Shown here piece by piece: positions 41,950 to 52,844 of a DNA stretch of 64,000 nt (position 1 is the stretch's first letter; every line of letters starts with the position of its first letter). The notes below the pieces were generated by a model. That model saw only the letters and a list, made by a program, of their open reading frames with translations. It was not told the DNA's origin and searched no databases. Both the position numbers and the translations under genes were made by a program. Source of the DNA: Allomyces macrogynus ATCC 38327 (taxonomy: Eukaryota > Blastocladiomycota > Blastocladiomycetes > Blastocladiales > Blastocladiaceae); contig GG745345.1 of assembly GCA_000151295.1 (NCBI GenBank), positions 901,409 to 965,408 of the forward strand, read 5' to 3'.

Positions 41950-44053
41950 ATGGGAGGCCCTGCTGCGGGTTTCCGCCCGCTCCATCAACACGACGACGTC
42001 GACGCGAAACCGAGTTCGCGTGGTTTGCTGCTCGGACCGGCATGCGCAGCCGACAACACCGCTCACTCGCCGCGCGACTCCTTCGACTCGACTATCGATA
42101 TCTTTGCCGACAGTCACGGCATCCCGCTCCGTCCGACCGTCGGAAGCGGTGGGGACGGCGACGACGATGGCGATATCGAAGCCGCGAATGGACGCGGGAC
42201 CATGGGATTGTGGACCAGTACGTTTTCCCGTCCTGTCGGCAAGCAGAATGGACCCTGTTCTTCGTGGTTAAATAACGCGCGCTCATCAGCGAAACCACGT
42301 TTTCTTTTGACGTAGGCATCTCCGTCATTGTCGGCGCCATCATTGGTACTTTCGCGCTTCTGCCAGCAGCCGTTCGTATACACGCCCTGAAGTGGTCGCG
42401 CTGACCCGTGGTCGCGATTGAACAGGCTCTGGTATCTTTGTGTCGCCGGGCCCGATTTACTCGTACACGAACAGTGTAACACTCTCCATCCTGGTGCGTG
42501 TTCTCCACCGGATCCGATTGTTCAGCCGCACGCAGTCGGAGCTAACGCAGCGATTCTTCCAGATCTGGGTCCTTGCCGGCATCATTTCCATGTCGGGCGC
42601 GCTCTGCTACGCCGAACTCGGCACCCTGATCACGGGCAACGGCGGCGAGTACACGTACCTGCTCGAAGCGTTTGGCCGGTTCCCGGCACTCGCATTCCTG
42701 TGGACGTCAGTCACGCTGCTCAAGTCGGGCAGTGCCGCGATTCTCGCGTCCGTGTGCGCAAAGTACCTTCACCGACTGATCACCATGACCAGTGCAACAC
42801 CGACCGTCGAGCGCGACGTTGATGGCGACGGTGCTGGGCCAGCGCCCGGGATTCTCGAGCTCGCGGTCGCATTGCTCGTCTTGACAGTCACGGTCGCAAT
42901 TAACGCCACGTCGATGAGGTCCGTGAACCGCATGCACTCGGTGTTCATGGTCATCAAGCTTTCGGCCATTGCTGTCGTGTGCGCGGCGGGTATCACCGTC
43001 TATGCGCGCGGGTCGGGACTGGGACCCTTGGTCGTGCAGGACAAAGTAGCCGCAAGTGCATCTGGGAGCGGTATCTCGTCGCACAGCTGGGTTCTCGCGA
43101 TGCAAGCCGCGCTGTGGGGGTTCGACGGCTGGTGCGTCTCGCTATCGCATCCATGTTCTTGTGCTTGATTTGAAACTGACCTGATCGCGATGACCACCCA
43201 GGAACAACCTCAACTACGTGACCGAAAAGGTCGCGCAGCCCGAAAAGAACGTGCCGCGCGCGTTGATCCTGGGTGTCACTTTGGTGACTGTTTGCTACGT
43301 CTTGACCAATGTCGCGTACCTGATCGTTTTGCCCGCGTCGATGCTGCGGCAAGACCAGGGCATGGTCATGGAGTTTGGCTGGCTTGCGTTTGGCCGCGTC
43401 GGCCAAGTTCTCTTGCCCGTGTTCATTGTGATTAGGTGCGCGGCCGCTCTTCCTTCGAGCATCTCCCGAACACTAATGACCAATCGTTCCCCTTTCACTT
43501 CCGTAGCACGTTTGGCGCGTTGCACTCGAGCATTTTCAGCGGCGCCTACCTGATCCAATCGGCCGCGCAGCAATCGCACTTCCCCGCGGCGTTCGCAACC
43601 CCACCAAACCAACCCCCACTGCGCGCCTTGGCGCTGCAATGGGTGCTCGCGGCCGTCATGCTCGCGTCGGCGCAGCTCATGCAGCTGATTCACTGGTACG
43701 CGTTCGCTGCGTACCTGTTCTACGGCGCGACCGCCGTCGCGCTGTTGGTTCTACGGTATGTGTCAACCACGTGGAGGTACGCCGAGCGCCCGTACCAAGT
43801 ATGGCCATCGACGGCCGTTGTGTTCCTGCTCGCGTGCACGGCCATGCTCGCCGTGTCGGTCGCCAATGAGTGGATGCACGCGCTCTACTTGATGCTCTGG
43901 ACCGCGTTTGGGTTCCTGTTGTGGGCCGTCGGGCAAGCTGTCAATAGGGCGCGGGCTGGGAATGTCGCGCCTTCGGGGTACGCGCGGCCGGGTGCGCCGG
44001 CGATGGGGGAGGCGCGTGCGGAGGCGGATGAGGTTGGATTGTTGCGGGAATAG
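41950..44053 (+). CDS. L-type amino-acid transporter (APC superfamily, LAT)
   Basis: Plasma-membrane amino-acid carrier. Exons 41950-42217, 42316-42345, 42426-42493, 42563-43131, 43202-43435 and 43507-44053 give 571 residues. A 90-residue Asp/Gly/Ser-rich cytosolic N-terminus is followed by about twelve helices. The unwound first-helix motif is GAIIGSGIFVSPGP, assembled from the 30-nt exon 2 and exon 3. GALCYAELGTLI, GGEYTYLLEAFGR, the WNNLNYVTEKVAQPEKNVPRA loop (split: WNNLNYVTEKV, PEKNVPRA) and STFGALHSSIFS are hallmarks of LAT/xCT-type carriers and fungal Mup1 relatives. In animals these pair with a heavy chain by a cysteine; I do not see that cysteine. Substrate not inferable. Each junction was set by restoring these motifs, and donors are GTACGT, GTACTT, GTGCGT, GTGCGT and GTGCGC. 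Confidence 0.93.
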
Positions 44054-44361
44054 AAGGGCAACATGGATCGGTTTGCTTTGCAAGCTTCGCAAGCTGTGTT
44101 TCGTCAAATGACACAGTCATCGACCGGTTCGCATTGCAAAGTGAATGTTCTCAAAGTTTCAACGACGAAAACGCTGCGAAGCTGTTCAGTCCCCACTTTT
44201 CCTTTTAGTTCGCATGACGGAGAGTGCAAAGATGACCTGGCCTGTAGCCTGCTCTCCGCTCGCCGAGCTTACTTCGTCCACCAAATGTCCAACAAAGTGA
44301 TCTACTCGAACGATCTACAAATTTTACATACAAACACTCCCAACTCGCACCCCCGTCTCGA
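44054..44361. other. Convergent 3' flanks
   Basis: 308 bp between the convergent ends of the transporter and receptor genes. A/T-richer than the surroundings (44130-44350), consistent with 3' UTR and polyadenylation sites. No gene. Confidence 0.5.
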
Positions 44362-46313
44362 TCAAAACGGCGGCACATTCGTCGTCGTAGTCGACACCAA
44401 CACCGTTGACACCGTCGACCTTGTGCCCGTCGAACTCTGCGACAATCGCCTTCGTCGAGGCGGCGGCCACGCGGCAGACGCAAGAGCTGGCCTTGACGGT
44501 GGCGGCGTATCCTCACGCATATTCACAGGCGCGGCTGGACCTGCTAACCCGCGCGAGGCCGGCGATCCGACCCCACTCGACTCCAGCGGCGGCGGCGGTG
44601 GCGGTGATGCCCTCGCCCACGTCGTTGGCCACCACCCAGCACCTGCGACCGTCGCGGGCTCACCACGTCCCGCCGACGGCGCCGTCCACACGGCCACTTT
44701 CCCTGCATCCCTTGCCGCGGCCGTCGGCGGCGGTCTTGGCAACAACCTCGTCCCCGAATGCCACTGCGCGGACAACGACGCGGCCGACGACGACGCCGAC
44801 GACACGGACCACGGCGCCGGCACATGGTCCGACACGACGCGCGTGACTGCATCCCCAGCCGAATCCACGTTCCGCCACGCCGTCGTGGGCGCCGACACGA
44901 GCACCGTGACCACCTGCGTCGGCTCCATTTCCACCCCAACACCATCACCGCCGTGCGCGGTGTGTCGCGGCGACCCGGGTGGGCGATTGCGGTCGGCCGC
45001 GGGCGCCGCGTCGAGGCCCGGCAAGCACGCGCGGATTAAGTACGTGGAAAAGTAGACTTGCGCGTTGAGGAAACCTTGCAGTGGGCTCGTGAGGGCGTGC
45101 AGGACGGCGAGACCGAAGACGAGGTCGTCAGGGTGCAGCTGGCTGTGGAGCCGGTTGATGGTCGGGCCCGTCCAGGTCAGGAAGAAAGCGAACGAGTAGA
45201 GCATCGCGCGGATGATGTAGTGCTTGCGCGCGCGCGACGAGAGACGCAGAACCGGTGCGGTGCGTGGTGGTGCGGCGGCGGAGGTGGCGGCGGTGGGGGA
45301 GGCCGCGGGGTTGCCAGCGCCGTGGCTGCTTGAAGACTTTTTGCGGCCCGAGAGGATGATCCTGGATGAATTGCTGGGTGAGGAAGATGCCGACAAAGCG
45401 AGAGAGAGGGAGAGTGAAGGCATGAGCGTACAGCCAGCGCGTATTGGGCCGAATGATGGCGATACCAGCGACGAGGTAGACGAGGATCGTGTAGACGAAA
45501 ACGAGCCACAGTGGGATGTAGAGAAAGTACTACAAAATGGGATATGAGCTAACGAGAATTCTCCACCCGGTTTCGTGACATGGATCATGCCTCCGAACGC
45601 ACCTGGCGAAACGAGCGGTACTCATTCGAGATCCAGCACCACAAAACCGCGTCGCCATAAAACGGCGGTCGCTCGTCGTCCACGGCAGCAATCGTCAGCT
45701 GGGCCCGAATCGACGCCGACTCGAACGTTCCGGGAATCGTCACGGTCGAGTTGGCCGTGCTCGAAATGGACGTGCGCGGGCCCAAGTCGTGCGGCATCGG
45801 CGTGAAATCGATCATAAACGGCAGCGTCGCAACGACGGCTGGAACCGTCCATGAGATGAGGTGCTGGCTCCATTCGATGGCATGCAATCGATGCGTCGGG
45901 AATTGGCGAAAAATGACAAGGGCCAGGTTCGTCGACTGAAACAGGCCCCAGAAGATGGCGACGCCGAGACTATCCACTCGGAAATGGAGATCCAAGTCAG
46001 CGGAATTCACCACCAGCGAGATTGAACAGGTGACAAAAAGAAACGAAAATCACCTGTACTGAATCACCCATGCTTGGACCGTGCACAACGTCGTCCACTG
46101 TTGCCGAATAGCGAGCTGCGCGAGCGAGATGGGCAGGACAAAGAGCAGGTCGGCAAACGACCAATACAAAATCACGCGATGCGGCGAGTACTTGGCGGCC
46201 GGCCAGTGGCGAATGACGTCGGCAAAGATCGCAACACATGCGACAATCGACAGACTGGCCGAGATGCGCGCGATGACCTGCAGCGTGTCGAGCTGCGTCG
46301 AGGTGAAGGTCAT
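44362..46313 (-). CDS. Seven-transmembrane receptor (cAMP-receptor/Git3-like GPCR)
   Basis: Exons 46054-46313, 45603-45969, 45432-45529 and 44362-45373 give 578 residues. Seven hydrophobic helices are seen in order, beginning IARISASLSIVACVAIFADV, VILYWSFADLLFVLPISLA, LGVAIFWGLFQSTNLALVIF, HLISWTVPAVVATLPFMIDF, FLYIPLWLVFVYTILVYLVA, YIIRAMLYSFAFFLTWTGPT and LAVLHALTSPLQGFLNAQVY. The arrangement resembles Dictyostelium cAMP receptors and fungal nutrient-sensing GPCRs. The second extracellular loop is about 65 residues with NST-type glycosylation sites and ends CWISNEY. After helix 7 comes a cytosolic tail of about 220 residues rich in Pro, Ser and Thr, likely phosphorylated. It may act through the G protein regulated by the RGS gene in this window. 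Ligand unknown. Confidence 0.85.
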
Positions 46314-47372
46314 GGCGCGTGCGCCGTTCGCGCTGTCGTGGCCAAACGACACTGCACCTCACCCGGCCAATGGCACCGAGGCAGTCCGCCACGTTGTGCC
46401 GACGATAATTTCGAGCAAAGAGCAACGTGGTCGAGAGCTGTTATGGCGGGCGGGTCGAGCTGGATCTGCACAGCACGTCAGCGTGGGCCGTCGTTTGACG
46501 TGGCCAAGTTGCCAACACGAAAACAAACCGTCAAGGGCGGCACGGGTATCGCTCTCTACCACAATGTTGAGCTGTCCGGCCACGGTGACCGGTTGACGAG
46601 CAATTCAAAGTCACGACCTGGTCTCCGGTAAATATGATGCGCGGCGGCGAGTGTTCCCTCAACGGTCCCAAATTAATTACAGATAGATCTGGCCGTGATC
46701 AATACGCTGGCATGCCCTGGCCGGTCGACAGTCGAGCAGGTCGAGCAAGGCAACAGCAACCAATCAAGGTCGGTCTGTGTAATAGTCTCCACCGACTCTC
46801 CGCTGTCCACCGGATCACACTGGTGAATCCAACGTTGGGCCGGCACTTGATACGAAGAGAGTCACGGTGAGCTGGAGGAGTGCTGAGGCTGGAGCAAGCG
46901 GGGTCGGGGCTGGAGGTGGCACAAAACGGATGCCGGTGCAAATACGATACTGCTGCACGCGGCAGCAAGTCGTGGGCGGGAATGAGAATGGTTGCGATGG
47001 TCGAGATGCATCTGCTTCAAGCTTGATGTGGACAACAGGTTGGCAAGTCTGACCGGGTCTGGCGCCTCTTGACCTCTTGACAGGCGCGAAAAATGGAAAT
47101 GCAGGCGGGCGGAAGTGGGCGTAAGCACGTGTCGAAAACGACGAAAACTGAGCGAAAGAAAGCGGAAGCGTTAGCTTTCACAAATCATGCGCTTTTCGTA
47201 TCTTTCGGCTGTTCCTTTCGCTTGTGAATGACGTGGTTCGGCGAGCGTGCGTGTGTTGCAGTCAAGTTCGCCGCTTCTCAGTTGTTGTGGCACCCAGAAA
47301 ACCTTCACACCCAAGGACGTCCGGCCGAAAGCGCACTGACAAAATCAACGAGCAGATCACGACCTGTCCATC
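46314..47372. other. Long intergenic region
   Basis: About 1.06 kb upstream of the receptor gene on one side and of the decayed F-box copy on the other. Less GC-biased than the surroundings. I see no gene, RNA or clear repeat. Confidence 0.5.
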
Positions 47373-48275
47373 ATGGGTGTCAGTGCATCGAAAATACCGA
47401 GCCCCGCACCTGCGACTGCAGGCATCATCGATGTTGACGATGCTGCTCCTGCGCCTGTTCCATCAATTGCCCAAGGCCTCTCCCTGCACGAGCTTCTGAC
47501 CTCGTCCTGTCAACTCAGGCGAGCTTGATCCCGAACAAGACAACTTTCAAGTTGCAGTCCACGCCAACGACCAGTCCCAACTCTTCAAAGGAGCTTCAGC
47601 TTATCGGGCTCGCACACAGGCGCATCAAGTTGATTCCGCTGGCTCCATTGCCAAGGCCTCGAATGGTCAACCTCGCCATATTCTTCTCCTCCCAGCTCTT
47701 GACGCTCTTCGTCGCACCCTCCCAGTCGATTGGATGCAAAAAGGAGGTCTCGTCGCGACTCACGGCTCAGCAAATTGGTCGCTGCTTCCGATTTCTGGCG
47801 ATTGCATTCGACATTAGTTCGCGTATAACCATGACCTCTGGCTCGTTCCGGCTGCGGTCAAGACCGTCCACCTTGTTATCGCGGGTCTGAGAGAATGAAT
47901 GGATTACGGTACTACGTATTTCAAACCTGGTCTTGGGGCACGATTGGCTTTTTCAAGCTTACGTTGGCGCCCTTTGATTGTGTTATTGGGCGCACCAAGC
48001 TGAGTGAAATCACGGTTGTTGCTTCAATCTCGACTCATTCTTGGTGTTTATGAAGCAGAGCGATCATAATCGAGCATCCGCATGGATTCCGGCGCTGCCC
48101 GAATCGCTGGAGATCTTGGACATGAGCGGGACAAAGGAGGTGCATGTGTTGGCCCCACTGCTCGCATCTTCGGTCCGCACCATGGACACGGCGCGACTGT
48201 CGCTTGGTGTTGCGTTTGAATGTCTTGGCGATGATGTGGCACGACAGCTCAAGGCGGTGTTTCATTTAGTTGAAA
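47373..48275 (+). pseudogene. Decayed F-box/LRR gene copy
   Basis: Broken paralogue of the intact gene at 48793. A start-like piece (MGVSASKIPSPAPATAGIID) ends at TGA after about 50 codons. A different frame then reads LVATHGSANWSLLPI, matching LVAGCSAKWSLLPI of the intact gene, runs through a TAG at 47815-47817, and continues DLWLVPAAVKTVHLVIAGL, matching WLAPSTCNSLHLIVAS. The middle of the protein is missing. From about 48070 the C-terminus returns: WIPALPESLEILDMSGT and RLSLGVAFECLGDDVARQLK align with WIAALPTTLQVLDLRET and RVSLGVESETVDREIMEQLK. Stops, frame changes and an internal deletion leave no functional product. Confidence 0.75.
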
Positions 48276-48792
48276 AACGAGCCAAGTGGACCAGAGTCTG
48301 GCATTGCCAATTTTTTTTATCACAACGTGTCTAGATGTTGGACATGAAATGCAACAGAGCTTCGGGCTGTTCCACCTTATGAATGTGACAAGGCCTGGCG
48401 ACGTGATTGTTGTCTTCAAACAATTCGGCGATGGGTGGGCAGATGGGTAGGCCATTTTTGCAACCTGGTCACTGTGACGCTTTGCTGCAAAATCTCACTG
48501 TGTTCTCATTACCCCTGATAACAAACTTGTCACTCTGTTCAAGTTCTCACAACTGTCGGCTTCCCCAGTTCACTTTGATCGCTCTCAAGTCAGCACCTGC
48601 TGCCAACACCACCCACGAACCCACCAGCAATTTGCACCAAAGAATGCCATCAAATCGCGTCAATCCGCTCGACCAGCTCCCTCATCGCGCGCGCACACTT
48701 TGTCCGGAGCCTCAAGCGCAACAGCTGTGACCCTGAATGCTTCTGCCGCTCGACCTGCATTGATCGACGACCCAAGCTCATCACCTGCCGCA
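48276..48792. other. Leader of the intact F-box/LRR gene
   Basis: About 500 bp. An out-of-frame ATG at 48641 opens a short frame ending at the TGA near 48730. An upstream exon spliced at a GTCCGG donor is conceivable but unproven. Confidence 0.4.
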
Positions 48793-50535
48793 ATGGCTCT
48801 TAAAAATGCGTCCACGACGCTGGATAACATCCCGTCCGACGTGCTTCGGGTCATTTGCCGCCATGTCAACACCGTGGACCGTGTTTCGCTCACATATTTC
48901 GCACTGGCTGCTCCCGCCTTCTTTGCTCCGGCCGCGCATGCTATGCTGGCGCACCGTGGTACCTGGCGCGTCGATCCGCATTCAGGCATTGCCGATATGG
49001 CGGCCGGCGTCATGATCGAGGAGGAAAGTGAGGAGTTTAGCTTCATGATTTCGACCGAGACGGCCCCGTACCCGGTCGGCGCGTTTGGTCTCCACTTGGA
49101 CTCGGACGGCGAGGATATTATCAAGGATTCCGGCGGTCGGCCCCGTCGATACTTGTTACTCCCTCCGCGCGATCCTGAGCGCGCCTTCCTGGCCGACGCC
49201 AAGGACGTGTCACGAAGAAATATGCTTGTTGCGGGCTGCTCTGCGAAGTGGTCGCTGTTGCCGATTCGCGATCACCAGATCCGGTTCTTTTCCGCTCGCT
49301 TCAAGTGGCTATGGCTCGCTCCATCTACTTGCAACTCTCTCCACCTCATTGTCGCATCGACCAAGGTGCAGCGCGACCAGTTGGCCACGATTCCGCCCTC
49401 GGTGCAAGATCTGACACTCCATTTCGCGGTGGACCGCAAGTTTGACTTGAATCACGCAAAACAAGTTGTTGATGCGCTTCCGCCAGCGCTTCTCTCGCTG
49501 ACCGTGCGACTCCACCCTGAGCAAGGCGACCTGTTCTCGTACTTTCTTGACCGGGTTCCACCCACGGTGCGCCGTCTCACCGTCAATCTGGACGGGGAAG
49601 GTGAACTCGACGCGTTGTGCCTTTCCCGCCTGGTTGCGTGTCTCCAGCGGCTCACGTCGCTCGTCTTGCTCTCGCTGGATGTGAACGCTGGACCGACAAG
49701 GCTCGAACCGATCGTACTTGCCCTGCGTCATTGTGCACTGCTTCGTGATTTGACGCTGAACGTGACTCTGCGCACCAGCGACGAGACTGCTGATTGCACA
49801 CGGCTCGAGCAACTCCTTCCAACTGGTCTTGACCGTCTCGTCTTTGCCGTGATCTCGGAGCACCATTTCGAACCCATGCCGTTTTCGTTTCCACCCGCGG
49901 CGCGCGAGCTGGGTGTATCCCGGTCGACATGGCCCCTCGAAGTCGGCCGGTCTCTGCCGCTGCCCTCGACTCTGGCCCGGCTCGATTTGATTGCAAAACT
50001 CACGGAGCGGCAGCACCCAGCAGCGCTTATCCACATTATTCCGCGACTTCCTGCCACCCTGACCAGCCTCGTCCTTAACGGCATGAACCTGCACGAATTC
50101 GGGACGTTTGCGCTCCTTGCATTGCATTGGCCGCCGAAGCTGCAAACGCTGCAATTGACTCGGTGCGCGCTCAAGGACAGCAACTTTTCCGGCATGTCCA
50201 GTCAATGGCCGCAGACGCTGACGCGGCTCGACATATCGTTCAATCCTCTCACAACCGTTCCTGTGCCGTTGCCACTGCATTTGCGCGTCTTGGTTCTGCA
50301 AAATCTGATGCATCTGGACTGTGACGAGCAGCCGAGCACGTGGATTGCCGCCCTGCCGACCACGCTACAGGTCCTTGACCTGCGTGAAACTTGGGCCATG
50401 AACGCAATCGCCTTGCGGCTCGTCGCGTGGACGCAGCCGGACCGCGCGCAGCGTGTTTCGCTTGGAGTGGAGAGCGAGACTGTGGACAGAGAGATCATGG
50501 AGCAGCTCAAGACGGCGTTTCACGTGTTTGAGTGA
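48793..50535 (+). CDS. F-box protein with leucine-rich repeats
   Basis: Single-exon gene of 580 residues from the ATG at 48793. The open frame extends upstream without an ATG. An F-box-like helix set lies at the N-terminus (DNIPSDVLRVICRHVNTVDR, then VSLTYFALAAPAFF). F-boxes bind Skp1 and so recruit substrates to SCF ubiquitin ligases. From about residue 190 to the end the protein is made of irregular leucine-rich repeats of 20-28 residues, with LxxLxL phrases such as LTSLVLLSLDV, LLRDLTLNVTL, TLTSLVLNGMNL, KLQTLQLTRCAL, TLTRLDISFNPL and TLQVLDLRET. These would form the substrate-binding curve. A short acidic segment (EEESEEFSF) lies between the two parts. A decayed copy sits directly upstream, so the locus has duplicated. 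Confidence 0.8.
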   Translation: MALKNASTTLDNIPSDVLRVICRHVNTVDRVSLTYFALAAPAFFAPAAHAMLAHRGTWRVDPHSGIADMAAGVMIEEESEEFSFMISTETAPYPVGAFGLHLDSDGEDIIKDSGGRPRRYLLLPPRDPERAFLADAKDVSRRNMLVAGCSAKWSLLPIRDHQIRFFSARFKWLWLAPSTCNSLHLIVASTKVQRDQLATIPPSVQDLTLHFAVDRKFDLNHAKQVVDALPPALLSLTVRLHPEQGDLFSYFLDRVPPTVRRLTVNLDGEGELDALCLSRLVACLQRLTSLVLLSLDVNAGPTRLEPIVLALRHCALLRDLTLNVTLRTSDETADCTRLEQLLPTGLDRLVFAVISEHHFEPMPFSFPPAARELGVSRSTWPLEVGRSLPLPSTLARLDLIAKLTERQHPAALIHIIPRLPATLTSLVLNGMNLHEFGTFALLALHWPPKLQTLQLTRCALKDSNFSGMSSQWPQTLTRLDISFNPLTTVPVPLPLHLRVLVLQNLMHLDCDEQPSTWIAALPTTLQVLDLRETWAMNAIALRLVAWTQPDRAQRVSLGVESETVDREIMEQLKTAFHVFE

Positions 50536-51061
50536 GTGTTATCTTGACTTTTCACTTGTCTTGTCCGTTGCCCTTTCCAAAATCATCTTGACCGCACGAT
50601 CATGGCCCAGGCACGCTCTCCATCCAAGGGTGTGCAAAGTGTTCTCGCGCATTTGAAGAGAATTCAACCATTTACTTTGTGACTGTCTTCGCGGACAGTC
50701 TTGGCGATCGTTGGCGGCTTGCGCTCACGAAGTCTGGAGCTCGACGCAGACTGTGGTGTCATCGCTTCGCACACAACCACCGCGATGTCCGTTTGTCCAT
50801 GTGGCGTGCACCTCTCACAATCGATAAACTGAATGGCCGTGCGTTTTCTTCGTCTTCTCCACCCAGTGCGACCAACGCAAGATAAAAATAAAGCGCCAGG
50901 CACGCCCGACGAGTCTATGTACGGCATCTATAGTTTTGCCCCGTCCACCCCTACCAAGTCGCACCCCAAATCGCACGTTGCGCCAAACGCGTCCAAGCGC
51001 GCGCGCATACACGTCCTCGAATCCCACGACCGACATCCCGCACACCCATTCTCCGCGCTCG
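50536..51061. other. Convergent intergenic region
   Basis: About 525 bp between the F-box/LRR gene and the FAM72 stop. AATAAAG-like sequence near 50886-50894 may be a polyadenylation signal. No gene recognised. Confidence 0.45.
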
Positions 51062-51971
51062 CTAGCGACACATAGCCTCCTCGTTGACGAGTTGGTTGTC
51101 CGGGTCCTTGTCGGGCGTCGGAAGCAGCGACCACATGAGCAGCTTGCCGCCTGGTGGTGGACCGCGTCGGGATTAGCATCTCTCATTTGATCGATCAACC
51201 TCGGATGACGCGAGCGTGAAAGCCGTACCCATCGCGTCCATGCGCTCCGAGTACTGCACGCCCTCCATGTTGAACATCCAAAAGTGGCCGTTATTGCACG
51301 CGCCAAGGCATGACTTGCACGGTTGCGTGACGTGGTACCCGAGCGAGTTGCCGCTATGGAACAAGAGCGTGAGCATTTTGACCGACGCGGCGCGACACTA
51401 CGCGACGAATGACCCGATCGAGAGCGAGCGTACCACGTCAAGCACGCAACGTCGCGGATCCGGCAATGGCACTTTTCCGTCGTGTAGTCCTCGCCAATCA
51501 TCCCGACCCTACCGCACGCGCACCGACCGGCTGCGTGAGTCGGGATTCCAACGACGACGTATCGAACCGCTAAACATACGTGGGCGGCGGGAAATCCGTC
51601 GAGAACAGCTCGACGCCCGCGTCCGCGAGCAAGATAGCCTTCATTCCGCGGTTGCACACGGGCGTGCGGCAATACCGGCACTCGAGCTTGCACACGACTT
51701 TCGTGTGGTTGCGCGACGTGGTGGCCGGTTGTGCCGGTGCCGGTGCGGGCGCAAACGAGCTTGGGGCAAACGGTGCCGGCGCGCCGCCGTTCTGGTACGT
51801 CGAGAAGAAGGGCGGTGGCAGCGGCTGCGTGCTACCCGCCGCGTACCCCATCATATGGTAGAGGTTGGCGGGCGTCATCGTGAACCCGGCGGCGCGCGTG
51901 CCGAATGTGAACGCCGTGGGCGGGGTCATCGGGTTGCCGTTGGAGGCCGGGTTGGGGCTGCTGTTGGGCAT
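51062..51971 (-). CDS. FAM72: FAM72-family protein with proline-rich N-terminal extension
   Basis: Exons 51580-51971, 51435-51509, 51200-51353 and 51062-51142 give 233 residues. The C-terminal 140 residues match FAM72 along its length. CRYCRTPVCNRGMKAILLAD and VELFSTDFPPP are followed by TEKCHCRIRDVACLTCGNSL, GYHVTQPCKSC, GACNNGHFWMFN and a final LLMWSLLPTPDKDPDN. Paired cysteines in CRYC/C, CHC, CLTC and CKSC suggest zinc sites. In animals FAM72A binds and antagonises the uracil glycosylase UNG2; whether that holds here is unknown. Residues 1-95 are Pro/Ala/Gly-rich and absent from animal proteins of about 149 residues. The final intron has an unusual GTTGAT donor and is the weakest junction, but it restores the family ending. 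Confidence 0.88.
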
Positions 51972-52844
51972 CGTGGCGCGCGGAACCGGTGGGGACGGTG
52001 CGAGATCGGAAGGGATCGCACGCGCGGCGTCGACGAGAAGGCGACCGACGCGGGGCAAGGGGTGGGACGAGTGAATGGCGGTGGCGATGGGAATGCGTGG
52101 CGACGACCGGGCGAGGGCAGCGCAACGTGCAAAACAGAGAGGAGTCGGAATCGTCTATCAATATGGAGTCGAGGGCCCAGGCGACGGCGAGTCGACGCTG
52201 GAGAGGGCAAGGGCTTGGATGGCAAGGAAGACGGCGACGGCGAGTATGGGCGGTCGATTTGGAGGAAGGGGCAAGGTGCAAGGGAGGTAGTGTAGTCGCA
52301 CGAGCTGGCGAGGGAAGGGGAGGAGAAGTGAGGAGAGAATGAGGGAAGACGACGTTGGGCTGTTCAAGTCGGGGTGCGAAGAGCTGGCCCCGGTTTTCGC
52401 TGGCGCAGGGACGTTGGCCTGCCCTGGTCGAGATGCTAGTAAATATCGTCTATATTTGAGGCACGAGAATGCAATGCGCCAAGTTTTCGTTGAGCTTGCT
52501 GCGTTTTAGCGGCTCTTTGCTGGCTGGAAACGGTGCTGGTGCCGGTTGCAGCTTTGCGCTGGCCCAAACTCCAAAGCCGCGGTAAAATATGATCGTGATA
52601 AATGTCGAGTTGTGTGCCAGCCCAGTGCCAGCCCAGTGCCAGCCATCGGCCAGGCCTTCCTCACCCAAAACACGAAGCAAACGGATCTCCTGGTCAGCCC
52701 CGATTAGATCGCCACAGAGTGAACCGTCAAGCCCTCGACGCTCGCGCTCCCTCGACACGCGATCACTTCGCGCGTTCCCTCCCTGCTGCAATCATAGACG
52801 TAGACGCGTCCCCGACGCCATTTTTTTTTCGAAAATTGTCGACC
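51972..52844. other. Divergent intergenic region between FAM72 and the FGD gene
   Basis: About 870 bp. An A/T-rich segment near 52438-52460 (TAAATATCG, TATATTTG) stands out. A triple CAGTGCCAGCC-type repeat lies at 52616-52645. A T-rich run precedes the FGD start. No gene seen. Confidence 0.5.

Noticed and set aside
44063..45055. 330-codon plus-strand frame
   Set aside because: Antisense to the receptor's C-terminal tail; Pro/Ala/Ser-rich shadow of a GC-rich coding frame.
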